64,000 nucleotides of DNA from Palsa-892 sp035295845 (GTDB taxonomy: Bacteria > Pseudomonadota > Alphaproteobacteria > Rhizobiales > Xanthobacteraceae). The translations under genes were made by a program, and so were the position numbers. Position 1 is the first letter of the stretch, and each line of letters starts with the position of its first letter. The DNA lies in NCBI GenBank assembly GCA_035295845.1, contig DATGIF010000008.1, positions 62,001 to 126,000 of the forward strand. Direction: 5' to 3'. Below the pieces are notes generated by a model. It saw nothing but the letters and a program-made list of their open reading frames with translations. It ran no database searches and was not told the origin of the DNA. Positions 1 through 10,438 of this stretch are shown here, piece by piece.

Positions 1-1034
1 TCCTTCAGGAGCTCCTTCTGGCGCCTGGTGAGCTTCTGCGGCGTTTCGACCGTGACCTGCACGTACATGTCGCCGCGCGTCTTCGAGCGCAGCACCGGCA
101 TGCCCTTCGCCTGCAGGCGGAAGCGTTTTCCGCTCTGCGTGCCCTCGGGGACTTTGACGCGCGTCTTGCCGCCGTCGACAATCGGCACATCGAACTCGCC
201 GCCCAGCGAAGCGGTCGTCATCGAAATCGGCACCCGGCAGAAAAGGTCGGCGCCCTCGCGCTGAAACATCGCGTGCGGAATGATCGAGAGAAAAATGTAA
301 AGGTCGCCCGCGGCACCGCCGCGCAGGCCGGCTTCGCCCTCGCCCGCGAGCCGAATGCGCGTTCCATCCTCGACGCCCGCCGGAATCTGCACCTCCAGCG
401 TGCGCTCGCGCGTAATTCGGCCGGCGCCGCCGCACGCGGCACAAGGCTCTTCGATCACCGAGCCGCGGCCCTGGCAGGCGGGGCAGGTGCGTTCGAGCGT
501 GAAGAAGCCTTGCGCGTGACGGATGCGGCCGGCGCCGCCGCAGTTGCGGCACGCCTTCGGCTGCGTGCCGGGCTTGGCGCCGGTGCCGGAGCAGGTCTCG
601 CAGGTGACGCTCGTCGGCAGCCGCACCTGCGCGGTCTTGCCGACGAAGGCTTCCTCCAGCGTGATCTCGAGATTGTAGCGGAGGTCGGCGCCGCGCTCGC
701 GGCCGGAGGCGCGGCCGCGGCGGCCGCCGCCCATGCCGAAGAGATCGTCGAAGATGTCGTGAAAAGCGGATGTGAAGTCGGTGCCGAAGCCGGCGGCGCC
801 GCCGCCGTGTTCGAAGGCCGAGTGACCGAAGCGATCATAGGCGGCGCGGCGCGTGCCGTCCTTGAGCACGTCATAGGCCTCGTTGATTTCCTTGAAGCGA
901 TGCTCGCAATCGGTATCGCCCGGATTCTTGTCGGGATGCCACTTCATCGCGAGCTTGCGGAAGGCGAGCTTGACGTCCTCCTCGCTCGCCGAGCGTGTGA
1001 GGCCGAGCACCTCGTAATAGTCCCGCTTCGTCAT
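1..1034 (-). CDS. dnaJ: Chaperone protein DnaJ (C-terminal end lies outside the window)
   Basis: Hsp40 co-chaperone that delivers unfolded clients to DnaK and stimulates its ATPase in the cytoplasm. The protein opens with the J-domain start MTKRDYYEVLG and has the HPD motif at residues 33-35. A Gly/Phe-rich stretch follows, then four zinc-binding CxxCxGxG repeats (CETCSGTG, CRNCGGAG, CPACQGRG, CAACGGAG) and the client-binding C-terminal domains. About 344 residues are present; the family is usually 370-385 residues, so only the last 30-40 are missing. An in-frame ATG 33 bp upstream (1067) would add 11 non-conserved residues, so 1034 is preferred. It lies 109 bp downstream of dnaK on the same strand and is probably co-transcribed with it. 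Confidence 0.96.
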   Translation of the reverse strand, partial: MTKRDYYEVLGLTRSASEEDVKLAFRKLAMKWHPDKNPGDTDCEHRFKEINEAYDVLKDGTRRAAYDRFGHSAFEHGGGAAGFGTDFTSAFHDIFDDLFGMGGGRRGRASGRERGADLRYNLEITLEEAFVGKTAQVRLPTSVTCETCSGTGAKPGTQPKACRNCGGAGRIRHAQGFFTLERTCPACQGRGSVIEEPCAACGGAGRITRERTLEVQIPAGVEDGTRIRLAGEGEAGLRGGAAGDLYIFLSIIPHAMFQREGADLFCRVPISMTTASLGGEFDVPIVDGGKTRVKVPEGTQSGKRFRLQAKGMPVLRSKTRGDMYVQVTVETPQKLTRRQKELLK

Positions 1035-1143
1035 TGCGCTCCCGCCCGCCGCGCTCGAAGCGCTCATTAAAAGGCCGCCCCCGGAAGAACGCCGGAGGCA
1101 GCCGTCTTAGCCCGTTCAGCGAATTTCCGCAGCGTGCGGAGCA

Positions 1144-3060
<1,917 letters not shown>

Positions 3061-3169
3061 GTTCATACCTCTTCTATGCGGCAGGTCACCCGGGCCCGTG
3101 AAAAGCACCCGGTCAAGAGCGGCCAAGCCTTGCGCCCGGCCACCCCCGCGACCCCCGCGCTTGGGGATG

Positions 3170-3187
3170 GCCGCGAAAAATCGCGGC
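3170..3187. other. Small inverted repeat in the dnaK leader
   Basis: GCCGCG (3170-3175) and CGCGGC (3182-3187) flank a 6-nt A/T loop, so the dnaK 5' leader can form a 6-bp hairpin near its start. No U-tract follows in the dnaK direction. It may be leader structure only; no function is shown. Confidence 0.3.
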
Positions 3188-3196
3188 TGCCGGCTG

Positions 3197-3225
3197 ATAT
3201 AGGAGGGAGGCCTTGGACCCGCAAG
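3197..3225 (-). promoter_or_regulatory. RpoH (sigma32) heat-shock promoter of dnaK
   Basis: On the minus strand CTTG (3225-3222) is followed after 18 nt by CCTATAT (3203-3197). This matches the alphaproteobacterial RpoH consensus CTTG-N17/18-CYTATNT at every defined position. It points at dnaK and predicts a transcription start near 3190 and a leader of about 130 nt. The match and spacing are seen directly; use by RpoH is inferred. Confidence 0.75.
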
Positions 3226-3261
3226 GCTCCGGCCGCCCGCGGGGGCGGAGGAATTTAACGG

Positions 3262-4842
3262 TTAGAGACCGCCGACCCCCGCCGGAGGCGTTTCGCGGCT
3301 CTGGCGGCGTAAAATTGTAATCTCGTGCGCGCGGCCCACGTCAACGACCTTGCGGCCCACTTCGTCATAGGCCTTCAATTCTTCCGACAGGGCCGGGTCC
3401 GCCCGCGTCCTCGCCTCCCAATCCGAATCCAGCAAAATAATATCCGGCTGTTGCCGGCGAATATCCTCAAGCAGCATGGCGCGATCGAGCGCCATATAGC
3501 TTTCGAGGCGCGTGCGGCCGGCCGGCGAACGTTCGCGCGCGAGCAGCCATTCGGCGCATTCCGTGATCCAAAGACTGCCAAAGCGCTGGACCCATTGGCC
3601 GCGGACCTGGCGAACAAGCGGATGGCCGAGCCCCCATTCTTCAGAGATGACGAGCATTTTCGGCCGTGTAGCATTCTGTCGAATCGTCCCCGCGAGCGAA
3701 GTGAAATCGGACACATCGTGCATCCAATTAAACCCGACGAAGAAAAAGCCTGCCGCGGTCACGAAGAGAAGCAGCCTGGCGGCTCTCGGGTTCGTGGACG
3801 CATTTTCATTCCGCGTCTTTTCTACGCGCTCGCTGAGAAGAATAACGACTGCAAGCAACGAGAGCGCGAGCATGGGATAAGTCTGGTACGACCACGCCTT
3901 GCCCTGCACCAAATATGCGAGCACGAATCCGCAAGACGCCATCAATGGGACGGAAAAGCGGGGCTCCCATAATGCCCACTGCTTTTGTCCCGCAAGCAGG
4001 AGGACCGATAACAGCCAGAGCAAGATCGGCAGGCTGGTAAAAAGCACGAACCAAGGCTGCCGTGTTGGAAGATAGATCGCTTGCAGGAGCGGCAGAACAT
4101 CCGAGACGTATTGCGGGAAAAAGACAAGGATGCTCGCGCCATAAATCGCAACGATGATACCTGCGATCCAATGTTCGATCGCGAAAAGCGGCCGCCAGGA
4201 TTTCGCATGCCAGGCACTGGCAGCGGCAGCGAGCAGAACCGCGAACGCGAAATGCGGCTTGATCGAAACTGTGATGCCGATGCCGATGCCGGCGATGATC
4301 GCCGCGGCGAGGCCCGGAGCGATGCCTTGCGCACGCGCGACATAAACGGCAAGCGCGGGCAATAAAACGATGACCGCAATGTGCTCGCGCTGCGCGAATG
4401 ACTGGGCGGGAAAGACGAGGAGCAAAAGCGCGGCGAAGGCGGCAAGGGTCCAGCCGTCCACACCGTCGAGGAGCCGCGCTCGCAGGAGAATGCGGCTCGC
4501 GATCCAAAGGCTTACGCCCGCCGCAAGGAACACGAACGCGTTGACCACGGTCTCCGGCGCAAGCCCGAGTGCGCGCGCGAGCGCGACGGCGGGGGCATAA
4601 ATCAGGATCGAGGCGGGCGGATTGGTTTCGATGAAATCGATATAGAGCCTGTTTCCATCCAGCACTTTTTCGGCCAGGGTGATCAGCCAGCTGACATCGG
4701 CCGTAAGGATAATGAAGAACCGAAGCGCGATCGCCGCAATTACGACGGCGATCAGCGGCAGCGCCGTCCGCAGGTGCGCAAAAAACGCGGGCAGAGCTCG
4801 CCGGTTTCCCGTCAATCGCGGCTCGCCGACAATCAAGCTCAT
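3262..4842 (-). CDS. Multi-pass membrane protein, GT-C (GT39/PMT-like) glycosyltransferase candidate
   Basis: A 526-residue integral membrane protein with about ten hydrophobic segments from residue 28 to 340, then a soluble tail. The first extracytoplasmic loop holds acidic residues (ADVSWLITLAEKVLDGNRLY, then DFIETNPP), the usual place for the catalytic Asp in GT-C enzymes that use lipid-phosphate sugars. Family membership is inferred from topology and that loop; there is no close match from memory. It lies 35 bp downstream of a GT2 polyprenyl-phosphate glycosyltransferase gene on the same strand. The pair plausibly makes and then uses a lipid-linked sugar for envelope decoration. The acceptor is unknown. 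Confidence 0.6.
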   Translation of the reverse strand: MSLIVGEPRLTGNRRALPAFFAHLRTALPLIAVVIAAIALRFFIILTADVSWLITLAEKVLDGNRLYIDFIETNPPASILIYAPAVALARALGLAPETVVNAFVFLAAGVSLWIASRILLRARLLDGVDGWTLAAFAALLLLVFPAQSFAQREHIAVIVLLPALAVYVARAQGIAPGLAAAIIAGIGIGITVSIKPHFAFAVLLAAAASAWHAKSWRPLFAIEHWIAGIIVAIYGASILVFFPQYVSDVLPLLQAIYLPTRQPWFVLFTSLPILLWLLSVLLLAGQKQWALWEPRFSVPLMASCGFVLAYLVQGKAWSYQTYPMLALSLLAVVILLSERVEKTRNENASTNPRAARLLLFVTAAGFFFVGFNWMHDVSDFTSLAGTIRQNATRPKMLVISEEWGLGHPLVRQVRGQWVQRFGSLWITECAEWLLARERSPAGRTRLESYMALDRAMLLEDIRRQQPDIILLDSDWEARTRADPALSEELKAYDEVGRKVVDVGRAHEITILRRQSRETPPAGVGGL

Positions 4843-4877
4843 TTCAGCCGCCCGAGATCAATCATCGCGGCGAGAGA

Positions 4878-5900
4878 TCATAGCGCCCGCATCCGTTTGC
4901 GGTCGCCGGCATTGCCATATTCCGCCGGTGCCTGCTCGCGCTCAAAGCCCGCGCGCTTGTCGACGACGTAGAGCGGGCGCCGTTTCACTTCGGCGTGGAT
5001 GCGGCCGATGTAGAGGCCGATGATGCCGGTCATCAGCATGTTGATGCCGCAGAGAAACGAAATGATGACGATGGTCGACGACCAGCCCGCGACCAGCGCG
5101 CTGTGGCTGAACCAAAGGCCGATGACGTAGATGCCGTAAAGTACCGCGAGGCAGGACACGGCGAGCCCCACCCAGATCGCGAGGCGAAGCGGCGCGTCGG
5201 AAAAACCGAGCACGCCGTTCACCGCGAGCCGGATCATTTTCCACAGCGGATATTTCGTCTCGCCGGCGGCGCGCGGCGGCCGGTGAAAAGCGACTTCCGC
5301 CTGCCGGAAGCCAAGCCAGGCGAACATGCCGCGCACGAAGCGGTCCTGCTCGGGCATCGCGCGGAAAGCGTCGAGCACCTTGCGGTCGATCAGACGGAAG
5401 TCGCCGACGTCGCTTGGAATGTCGATCGACGAGATGCGGCCAAGCAATTTGTAAAAGACGCGCGCGGTCCAGCGCTTGAACGTGCCCTCGCCTTCGCGCG
5501 AAAGCCGCCGCGCATGCACGATGTCGTAGCCCTCTTTCCAGCGCTCGACGAGGGCGCCGACAACTTCAGGCGGATCCTGAAGGTCGGCATCCATCACGAT
5601 GATCGCCTTGCCGGTGCAGGCATCCATGCCGGCGGTGATCGCGGCTTGATGCCCGAAATTGCGCGCGAGCTTGATGTAGCGGTAGCGCGGATCGTCCTTC
5701 GCTTTCGCCTCGAGCACGATCGAGCTGCAGTCGGTGCTGCCGTCGTCGACAAAAATCGCTTCGGCGGGCGCGTCGAGATTGTCCAGCAGCGTGTCGATCC
5801 GCCGCAAGAGAACCGGCAACACCGCCTCTTCGTTAAAGACGGGGATCACGATGCTGTATTGAACGCCTTCGACGGCTTGCGCGCCCATGGCAATGCCCAT
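4878..5900 (-). CDS. GT2 family polyprenyl-phosphate glycosyltransferase (GtrB/DPM1-like)
   Basis: Transfers a sugar from a nucleotide donor to a polyprenyl phosphate at the cytoplasmic face of the inner membrane. The N-terminal GT-A domain shows YSIVIPVFNEEAVLP near residue 15, VDDGSTD, and the metal-binding DADLQDPPEV. PEQDRFVRGM follows further on, and two C-terminal membrane helices lie at about residues 230-310. The 340-residue length and two-helix tail match the GtrB/dolichyl-phosphate-mannose-synthase-like family. The start at 5900 is the furthest upstream ATG; a second ATG lies 4 codons in. Its neighbour downstream is a GT-C-like membrane protein, fitting a donor-synthase/transferase pair. 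Confidence 0.88.
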   Translation of the reverse strand: MGIAMGAQAVEGVQYSIVIPVFNEEAVLPVLLRRIDTLLDNLDAPAEAIFVDDGSTDCSSIVLEAKAKDDPRYRYIKLARNFGHQAAITAGMDACTGKAIIVMDADLQDPPEVVGALVERWKEGYDIVHARRLSREGEGTFKRWTARVFYKLLGRISSIDIPSDVGDFRLIDRKVLDAFRAMPEQDRFVRGMFAWLGFRQAEVAFHRPPRAAGETKYPLWKMIRLAVNGVLGFSDAPLRLAIWVGLAVSCLAVLYGIYVIGLWFSHSALVAGWSSTIVIISFLCGINMLMTGIIGLYIGRIHAEVKRRPLYVVDKRAGFEREQAPAEYGNAGDRKRMRAL

Positions 5901-5975
5901 GTTCGGATGACCGCGCAGCGTAAGGTTGCAGCGTTAATAAGCCCTTTCGGAACGAACGAACGCCCATGGCGCAAT

Positions 5976-5989
5976 CCCGCGAAAGCGGG
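5976..5989 (-). terminator. Possible hairpin after grpE
   Basis: CCCGC-GAAA-GCGGG (reading +) can form a 5-bp stem with a four-base loop, 2 nt beyond the grpE stop codon. No T-run follows in the grpE direction, so it is at best a weak terminator or an mRNA 3'-end stabiliser. Confidence 0.3.
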
Positions 5990-5991
5990 GC

Positions 5992-6585
5992 TTACGAATC
6001 CGACCGCGCATCTTCCTGCGCGGGCGCGGCCTTCGGACGGCCGCTCGAGACCCCGACCATGGCCGGCCGCAACACCCGTTCGCCGATGGCGTAGCCCGGC
6101 TGGATGACCTCGGCGACCATGCCGGCCGGGACATCGGCATCGGGAACTTCGAACACCGCTTGATGAAAGTGGGGATTGAATTTTTCGCCGCGCGGATCGA
6201 TGCGGCGGACGCCGTTCTTTTCCAGTGCCTTTTGCAATTCGCGGCCGGTCAGTTCAACGCCGTCGAGAAGCGTCTTCAGCGGGCCACCGGCGGAAGCGCG
6301 GGCTTCCGCGCCGACCGCATCGAGCGTGCGGGCGAGATTGTCGGCAACGCCCAAAAGATCGCGCGCGAATGCGGTAATGCCGAAGGCGCGCTCGCCCGCG
6401 ACCTCGCGTTCGGCGCGCTTGCGCACGTTCTCGATCTCGGCAACGGCGCGGAGATACTTATCGCGGAGTTCCGCGACCTGGGCTTCGAGCCCGGCGACCT
6501 GGTCGTTTCCGCCGGCGGCATCCCGCGCGTCCGCAACCGCGCCGTTTTCCTGGGCTTCCGCGCGTTTCGGTTCGTCGCTCATCAT
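5992..6585 (-). CDS. grpE: Nucleotide exchange factor GrpE
   Basis: Homodimeric co-chaperone that releases ADP from DnaK. The 197-residue protein has a long N-terminal coiled-coil (VAGLEAQVAELRDKYLRAVAEIENVRKR), a four-helix dimerisation region and the beta-wing, with the family signature FNPHFHQAVFEVPD and C-terminal ERVLRPAMVGVS. Two adjacent ATGs (6585 and 6582) are possible; GGGATC precedes them. It lies 52 bp after hrcA on the same strand, so the two are probably co-transcribed. dnaK is 3 kb further on, separated by two glycosyltransferase genes. Confidence 0.96.
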   Translation of the reverse strand: MMSDEPKRAEAQENGAVADARDAAGGNDQVAGLEAQVAELRDKYLRAVAEIENVRKRAEREVAGERAFGITAFARDLLGVADNLARTLDAVGAEARASAGGPLKTLLDGVELTGRELQKALEKNGVRRIDPRGEKFNPHFHQAVFEVPDADVPAGMVAEVIQPGYAIGERVLRPAMVGVSSGRPKAAPAQEDARSDS

Positions 6586-6637
6586 GATCCCAATCGCTCG
6601 ACAATCGCCGGGGATATCAGGTCATCAGCCCGAAAAA

Positions 6638-7729
6638 TCAAGCGTCGCCCGCAAGGCCCAGCACCCGGCTCACGACCTTGGCGGTGTAATCGACCATGGG
6701 GATCACCCGCGCATAGTTGAGCCGCGTCGGCCCGATCACGCCCAGCACGCCCACCACGCGGCCGGCGCTGTCGCGATAGGGGGCGACGATGGTGGAGGAG
6801 CCGGAGAGCGAAAAAAGCTTATTCTCAGAACCGATGAAGATGCGCAGGCCCTCCGCCTCCTCGGCCTTGCCGAGAAGCTCGACGACGCCGCGCTTGGTCT
6901 CGAGATCATCGAAGAGCAAGCGCACGCGCTCGAGATCCTCCATCGCCTTCAGATCCTCGAGAAGCTTCGCCTGGCCGCGCACAATCAGTTTGCGCTCGGG
7001 CGCCTCGCCGCCGGACCAGCTGGCAAGGCCCGCGGCGACGACTTTTTGCGTGAGCTGATCGAGTTCGGCGCGGGCGGCGGCAAGCGCCCGTTCGAGTTCC
7101 GCCCTTGCCTCGTTCAAGGTTTTGCCGCGAATGCGCGCGTTGAGAAAATTGCTAGCTTCCACGAGCGAGGACGCCGGCAGGTCCGCGGGCAAGGTCAGCA
7201 GGCGATTTTCGATCTGGCCGTCCTCGGAAACGAGGACGACGAGCGCGCGGCCGGGCTCGAGGCGGACGAACTCGATTTGCTTCAGCCGCGGGTTGGTCGT
7301 GGCGGCGGTGACGACACCGGCGCCGCGCGAAAGGCCCGAGAGGAGCTGCGAGGCTTCCGCGAGCACCGCGTCAAGGCTGCCGCCGCGGGCGGCCTTTACT
7401 TGCGCTTCGATCGACTGACGGTCGCCGCCGGAGAGATCGCCGATCTCGAGCAGCGCATCGACGAAAAAGCGCAAGCCCAGTTCGGTCGGCAGGCGTCCGG
7501 CGCTCGTGTGCGGCGCGTAGACAAGGCCCAGCGCCTCGAGATCGGCCATGACATTGCGCACCGAGGCCGGCGACAGCGTAATCGGAATGAGGCGGGCAAC
7601 GTTGCGCGAGCCGACCGGCTCGCCGGTCGCGAGATACGATTCCACGATCTGGCGAAAAATCTCGCGCGAGCGCTCGTCGAGCTGCGCCAGCGTAACCGGG
7701 GACGAACCGATGGGAGCGTTGACCGACAC
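6638..7729 (-). CDS. hrcA: Heat-inducible transcription repressor HrcA
   Basis: Repressor that binds the CIRCE inverted repeat, usually upstream of groESL, with GroEL as co-factor. The 363-residue protein has an N-terminal winged helix (LDERSREIFRQIVESYLATG, GEPVGSRN, LSPASVRNVMADLE), a GAF-like middle domain and the conserved C-terminal VVGVLGVIGPTRLNYARVIPMVDYTA. The start is GTG at 7729 with GAGAGGG just upstream. No CIRCE element (TTAGCACTC-N9-GAGTGCTAA) was found near dnaK, grpE or hrcA, so its target is probably outside the window. Confidence 0.96.
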   Translation of the reverse strand: MSVNAPIGSSPVTLAQLDERSREIFRQIVESYLATGEPVGSRNVARLIPITLSPASVRNVMADLEALGLVYAPHTSAGRLPTELGLRFFVDALLEIGDLSGGDRQSIEAQVKAARGGSLDAVLAEASQLLSGLSRGAGVVTAATTNPRLKQIEFVRLEPGRALVVLVSEDGQIENRLLTLPADLPASSLVEASNFLNARIRGKTLNEARAELERALAAARAELDQLTQKVVAAGLASWSGGEAPERKLIVRGQAKLLEDLKAMEDLERVRLLFDDLETKRGVVELLGKAEEAEGLRIFIGSENKLFSLSGSSTIVAPYRDSAGRVVGVLGVIGPTRLNYARVIPMVDYTAKVVSRVLGLAGDA

Positions 7730-7770
7730 GGCCCTCTCTTCAAGAAGCGACGATTGCGCAGTTTACGCCG

Positions 7771-7798
7771 ATATGGCGGCTGCCGAACAGGCCGCAAG
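7771..7798 (-). promoter_or_regulatory. Possible RpoH-like promoter of hrcA-grpE
   Basis: On the minus strand CTTGCGG (7798-7792) is followed after 13 nt by CGCCATAT (7778-7771), close to the enterobacterial sigma32 pattern CTTGAAA-N13-CCCCATNT. It fits the alphaproteobacterial consensus less well than the dnaK site. It lies about 45 bp upstream of the hrcA GTG. Confidence 0.4.
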
Positions 7799-7833
7799 CG
7801 CGGGCTTGGCTGCCTCCATAGGCCCCTTTTATG

Positions 7834-7882
7834 GAGCATGATGTTACCCGAAAACCGGTTCCCACTTTTCGGGATCATGCTC
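7834..7882. repeat. Interspersed palindromic repeat, copy A
   Basis: Ends are GAGCATGAT and its inverse ATCATGCTC. The core has CCGAAAACCGGTTCCCAC and CTTTTCGGG, which pair imperfectly. A near-identical copy lies at 23139-23187 and a diverged one at 28433-28479. This repeat type is widespread in Hyphomicrobiales intergenic DNA. Here it sits between the divergent hrcA and rph genes, ending 27 bp before the rph start. Confidence 0.85.
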
Positions 7883-7908
7883 TAGAAGGGTTAATCAACG
7901 GAGGAATC

Positions 7909-8622
7909 ATGCGCCCGAGCAAGCGTGGCCCCGACGAAATGCGGCCGGTCAGTTTCGAACGTGGGCTCGCGCGCCACGCGGAAGGCTCGTGCCTCGTCAA
8001 ATTCGGCGACACCCATGTGCTCGTGACCGCGACGCTGGAAGAGAAGCTTCCGCCCTGGCTCAAGAACCAGGGCCGCGGCTGGGTCACCGCCGAATACGGC
8101 ATGCTGCCGCGCGCGACCCATGAGCGCACGCGCCGCGAGGCCGCGACCGGCCGGCCGTCGGGCCGCACGCTTGAAATCCAGCGCCTGATCGGGCGCTCGC
8201 TCCGCACCATCACCGATCTCGTGGCGCTCGGCGAGCGGCAAATCACCGTCGACTGCGATGTCATTCAGGCCGACGGCGGAACGCGAACGGCGGCGATCAC
8301 CGGCGCGTGGATCGCGCTCCACGACTGCATCGAATGGATGAAGAAGCGCTCGATGGTGAGCAAGCATCCGCTCAAGGATCACGTCGCCGCCATATCCTGC
8401 GGCATCTACAAGGGCGAACCGGTGCTCGACCTTGATTACGCCGAGGACTCGGAAGCCGAAACCGACATGAATTTCGTCATGACTGGCAAGAGCGGCATCG
8501 TCGAAATCCAGGGCACCGCCGAGAAGACGCCGTTCTCCGACGCCGAACTCGCGGCGCTGATTGCGCTCGCGCGCAAGGGCGTGGCGCGGCTGATCGAATT
8601 GCAGAAGCTTGCGATCGGCTGA
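7909..8622 (+). CDS. rph: Ribonuclease PH
   Basis: Phosphorolytic 3'-5' exoribonuclease that trims tRNA 3' ends. The 237-residue protein starts MRPSKRGPDEMRPVSFE and keeps the family core: EYGMLPRATHERTRREA, GRTLEIQRLIGRSLR and the phosphate/metal region CDVIQADGGTRTAAITG. The ATG at 7909 is preceded by GGAGG with 5-nt spacing, which rules out in-frame starts inside the upstream palindromic repeat. Its stop overlaps the rdgB start (TGATG), implying translational coupling. Confidence 0.97.
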   Translation: MRPSKRGPDEMRPVSFERGLARHAEGSCLVKFGDTHVLVTATLEEKLPPWLKNQGRGWVTAEYGMLPRATHERTRREAATGRPSGRTLEIQRLIGRSLRTITDLVALGERQITVDCDVIQADGGTRTAAITGAWIALHDCIEWMKKRSMVSKHPLKDHVAAISCGIYKGEPVLDLDYAEDSEAETDMNFVMTGKSGIVEIQGTAEKTPFSDAELAALIALARKGVARLIELQKLAIG

Positions 8623-9251
8623 TGCGGCGAAAGCTTATGGGCAAGGTCGTGATCGCGACCCATAATCCCGGCAAGCTGAAAGAGATGCAGGAACTGCTGG
8701 CGCCGCACGGCATTGAAACAGTCTCGGCCGCTGAGCTTGGATTGGCGGAGCCCGCTGAAACCGGGACGAGCTTTGCCGAAAACGCGAAGATCAAGGCTGT
8801 CGCGGCGGCCGGCGCATCGCTGCTGCCTTCGCTCGCCGATGATTCGGGGCTTGCGGTCGCGGCGCTTGGCGGCGAGCCCGGCATTTATTCCGCGCGCTGG
8901 GCCGGCGAGAAAAAGGACTTTGGCCGCGCCATGAAGACGGTCGAGGAAAAGCTCCAGGCGATCGGCGCGACCACGCCGGGCAAGCGGCGCGGCGCCTTCA
9001 TCGCCGCCCTCTGTCTCGCCTGGCCCGACGGCGAAATCGCCACCTTCGAGGGCCGGGTCGACGGAACGATCGTCTGGCCGCCGCGCGGCGACAAGGGATT
9101 CGGCTATGACCCGATCTTCCTGCCCGATGGCTTCGACCGCACCTTCGGCGAGATGGGTTCCGCGGAAAAACATGGGCTGCCGCCGCGCGGGCGGGGCCTG
9201 TCGCATCGCGCGCGCGCGTTTTTGAAACTCGCGGAGAACTGCCTTGGCTAA
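8622..9251 (+). CDS. rdgB: XTP/dITP diphosphatase (RdgB/HAM1)
   Basis: House-cleaning pyrophosphatase that removes dITP, XTP and other non-canonical purine nucleotides. The 209-residue protein has the substrate loop ATHNPGKLKEM at residues 12-22, the catalytic DDSGL near residue 70, GIYSARWAG, and the C-terminal GYDPIFLPDG and LSHRARA signatures. The start overlaps the rph stop by one base. A second ATG at 8637 (MGKVV) is possible, but the longer N-terminus resembles related alphaproteobacterial proteins. The pairing with rph and hemW is common in Hyphomicrobiales. Confidence 0.96.
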   Translation: MRRKLMGKVVIATHNPGKLKEMQELLAPHGIETVSAAELGLAEPAETGTSFAENAKIKAVAAAGASLLPSLADDSGLAVAALGGEPGIYSARWAGEKKDFGRAMKTVEEKLQAIGATTPGKRRGAFIAALCLAWPDGEIATFEGRVDGTIVWPPRGDKGFGYDPIFLPDGFDRTFGEMGSAEKHGLPPRGRGLSHRARAFLKLAENCLG

Positions 9252-10434
9252 AGCGGCCGTCCTCGCGCGAAGAGAAGGCGACGGCGACGCCGACGATCCC
9301 GGCTTCGGAATCTACGTGCATTGGCCGTTCTGCCTGTCGAAGTGCCCCTATTGCGACTTCAACAGCCACGTGCGGCATGAAAAACCCGACGAAGCGCGGT
9401 ATCTCCGCGCGATCAACGCCGAACTCGCGGACGCCGCCGCAACGACGGGCCGGCGCGCCGTCCGCAGCATCTTTTTCGGCGGCGGCACGCCTTCCTTGAT
9501 GCAGCCCGCGACCGTCGGCGCGATCCTCGACGCGATCGCCTGGCACTGGCCGCTCGAGCCCGATGCCGAAATCACGCTGGAAGCCAATCCTTCGAGCGTC
9601 GAGGCCGAACGCTTTCGCGGCTATCGCGCGGCCGGGGTCAATCGCGTTTCGCTCGGCCTGCAATCGCTGGAGAACGACGCGCTGAAATTCCTCGGGCGGC
9701 TGCACAGCGCCGAGGAAGCGCTCGCCGCGGTTTCGATTGCACGCGCGAACTTCCCGCGCATCTCGTTCGACCTGATCTACGCGCGGCCCGGGCAGACGCC
9801 GGCGGCATGGCGGGCGGAGCTCGCGCGCGCGCTGGCCGAGGAAAGCGAGCATTTATCGCTCTATCAGCTGACGATCGAGGACGACACGCCGTTTTCCGCG
9901 CTTTATCGCAACGGCCGCCTGAAAATTCCGAATGAAGAACAGGCGCGGGCGTTGTGGGACGTGACGCAAGAGACGTGCGAAGCGCGCGGATTGCCCGCCT
10001 ACGAAATCTCCAACCATGCAAGACCGGGGGCCGCGTGCCGGCACAATCTCGTCTATTGGCGCTACGGCGATTATGTGGGTGTGGGGCCGGGCGCGCACGG
10101 AAGGATCGGAAAAGGAAAGACGCGTCACGCCACCATGACCGAGAAAAATCCCGAACAATGGCTCGCGCTCGTCGAGCGGACCGGCCGCGGGCGGATTGTC
10201 GATGATCCCTTGAGCGAAAGCGAGCAGGCGGACGAGTTGCTGCTCATGGGCTTGCGGCTGCGGGAAGGGATCGCGCTCGCGCGTTACGCTTCGCTCGCCG
10301 GCCGCGCGCTCGATCCCGCGCGGATCGCGGCGCTGGAAAAAGAAGGTCTCGTCGAGACGAGGGGCGGAAGGCTGCGCGCCACCGCATCGGGCTTCGTGGT
10401 GCTCGATGCGATCGTCGCGGATCTTGCGGCGTGA
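9244..10434 (+). CDS. hemW: Radical SAM heme chaperone HemW
   Basis: Coproporphyrinogen III oxidase-like radical SAM protein now regarded as a heme chaperone. The [4Fe-4S] motif is CX3CX2C (C30, C34, C37 in CLSKCPYCDF). The family motifs GGGTPSLM, EANPSS, RVSLGLQS and YEISNHARPG follow. It lacks the extra N-terminal features of true HemN. The start is a TTG that overlaps the end of rdgB by 8 bp; no better start lies before the conserved GFGIYVHWPFC. It converges with the lipoprotein gene ending at 10439, with only 4 bp between them. Confidence 0.93.
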   Translation: MAKAAVLARREGDGDADDPGFGIYVHWPFCLSKCPYCDFNSHVRHEKPDEARYLRAINAELADAAATTGRRAVRSIFFGGGTPSLMQPATVGAILDAIAWHWPLEPDAEITLEANPSSVEAERFRGYRAAGVNRVSLGLQSLENDALKFLGRLHSAEEALAAVSIARANFPRISFDLIYARPGQTPAAWRAELARALAEESEHLSLYQLTIEDDTPFSALYRNGRLKIPNEEQARALWDVTQETCEARGLPAYEISNHARPGAACRHNLVYWRYGDYVGVGPGAHGRIGKGKTRHATMTEKNPEQWLALVERTGRGRIVDDPLSESEQADELLLMGLRLREGIALARYASLAGRALDPARIAALEKEGLVETRGGRLRATASGFVVLDAIVADLAA

Positions 10435-10438
10435 AGCG

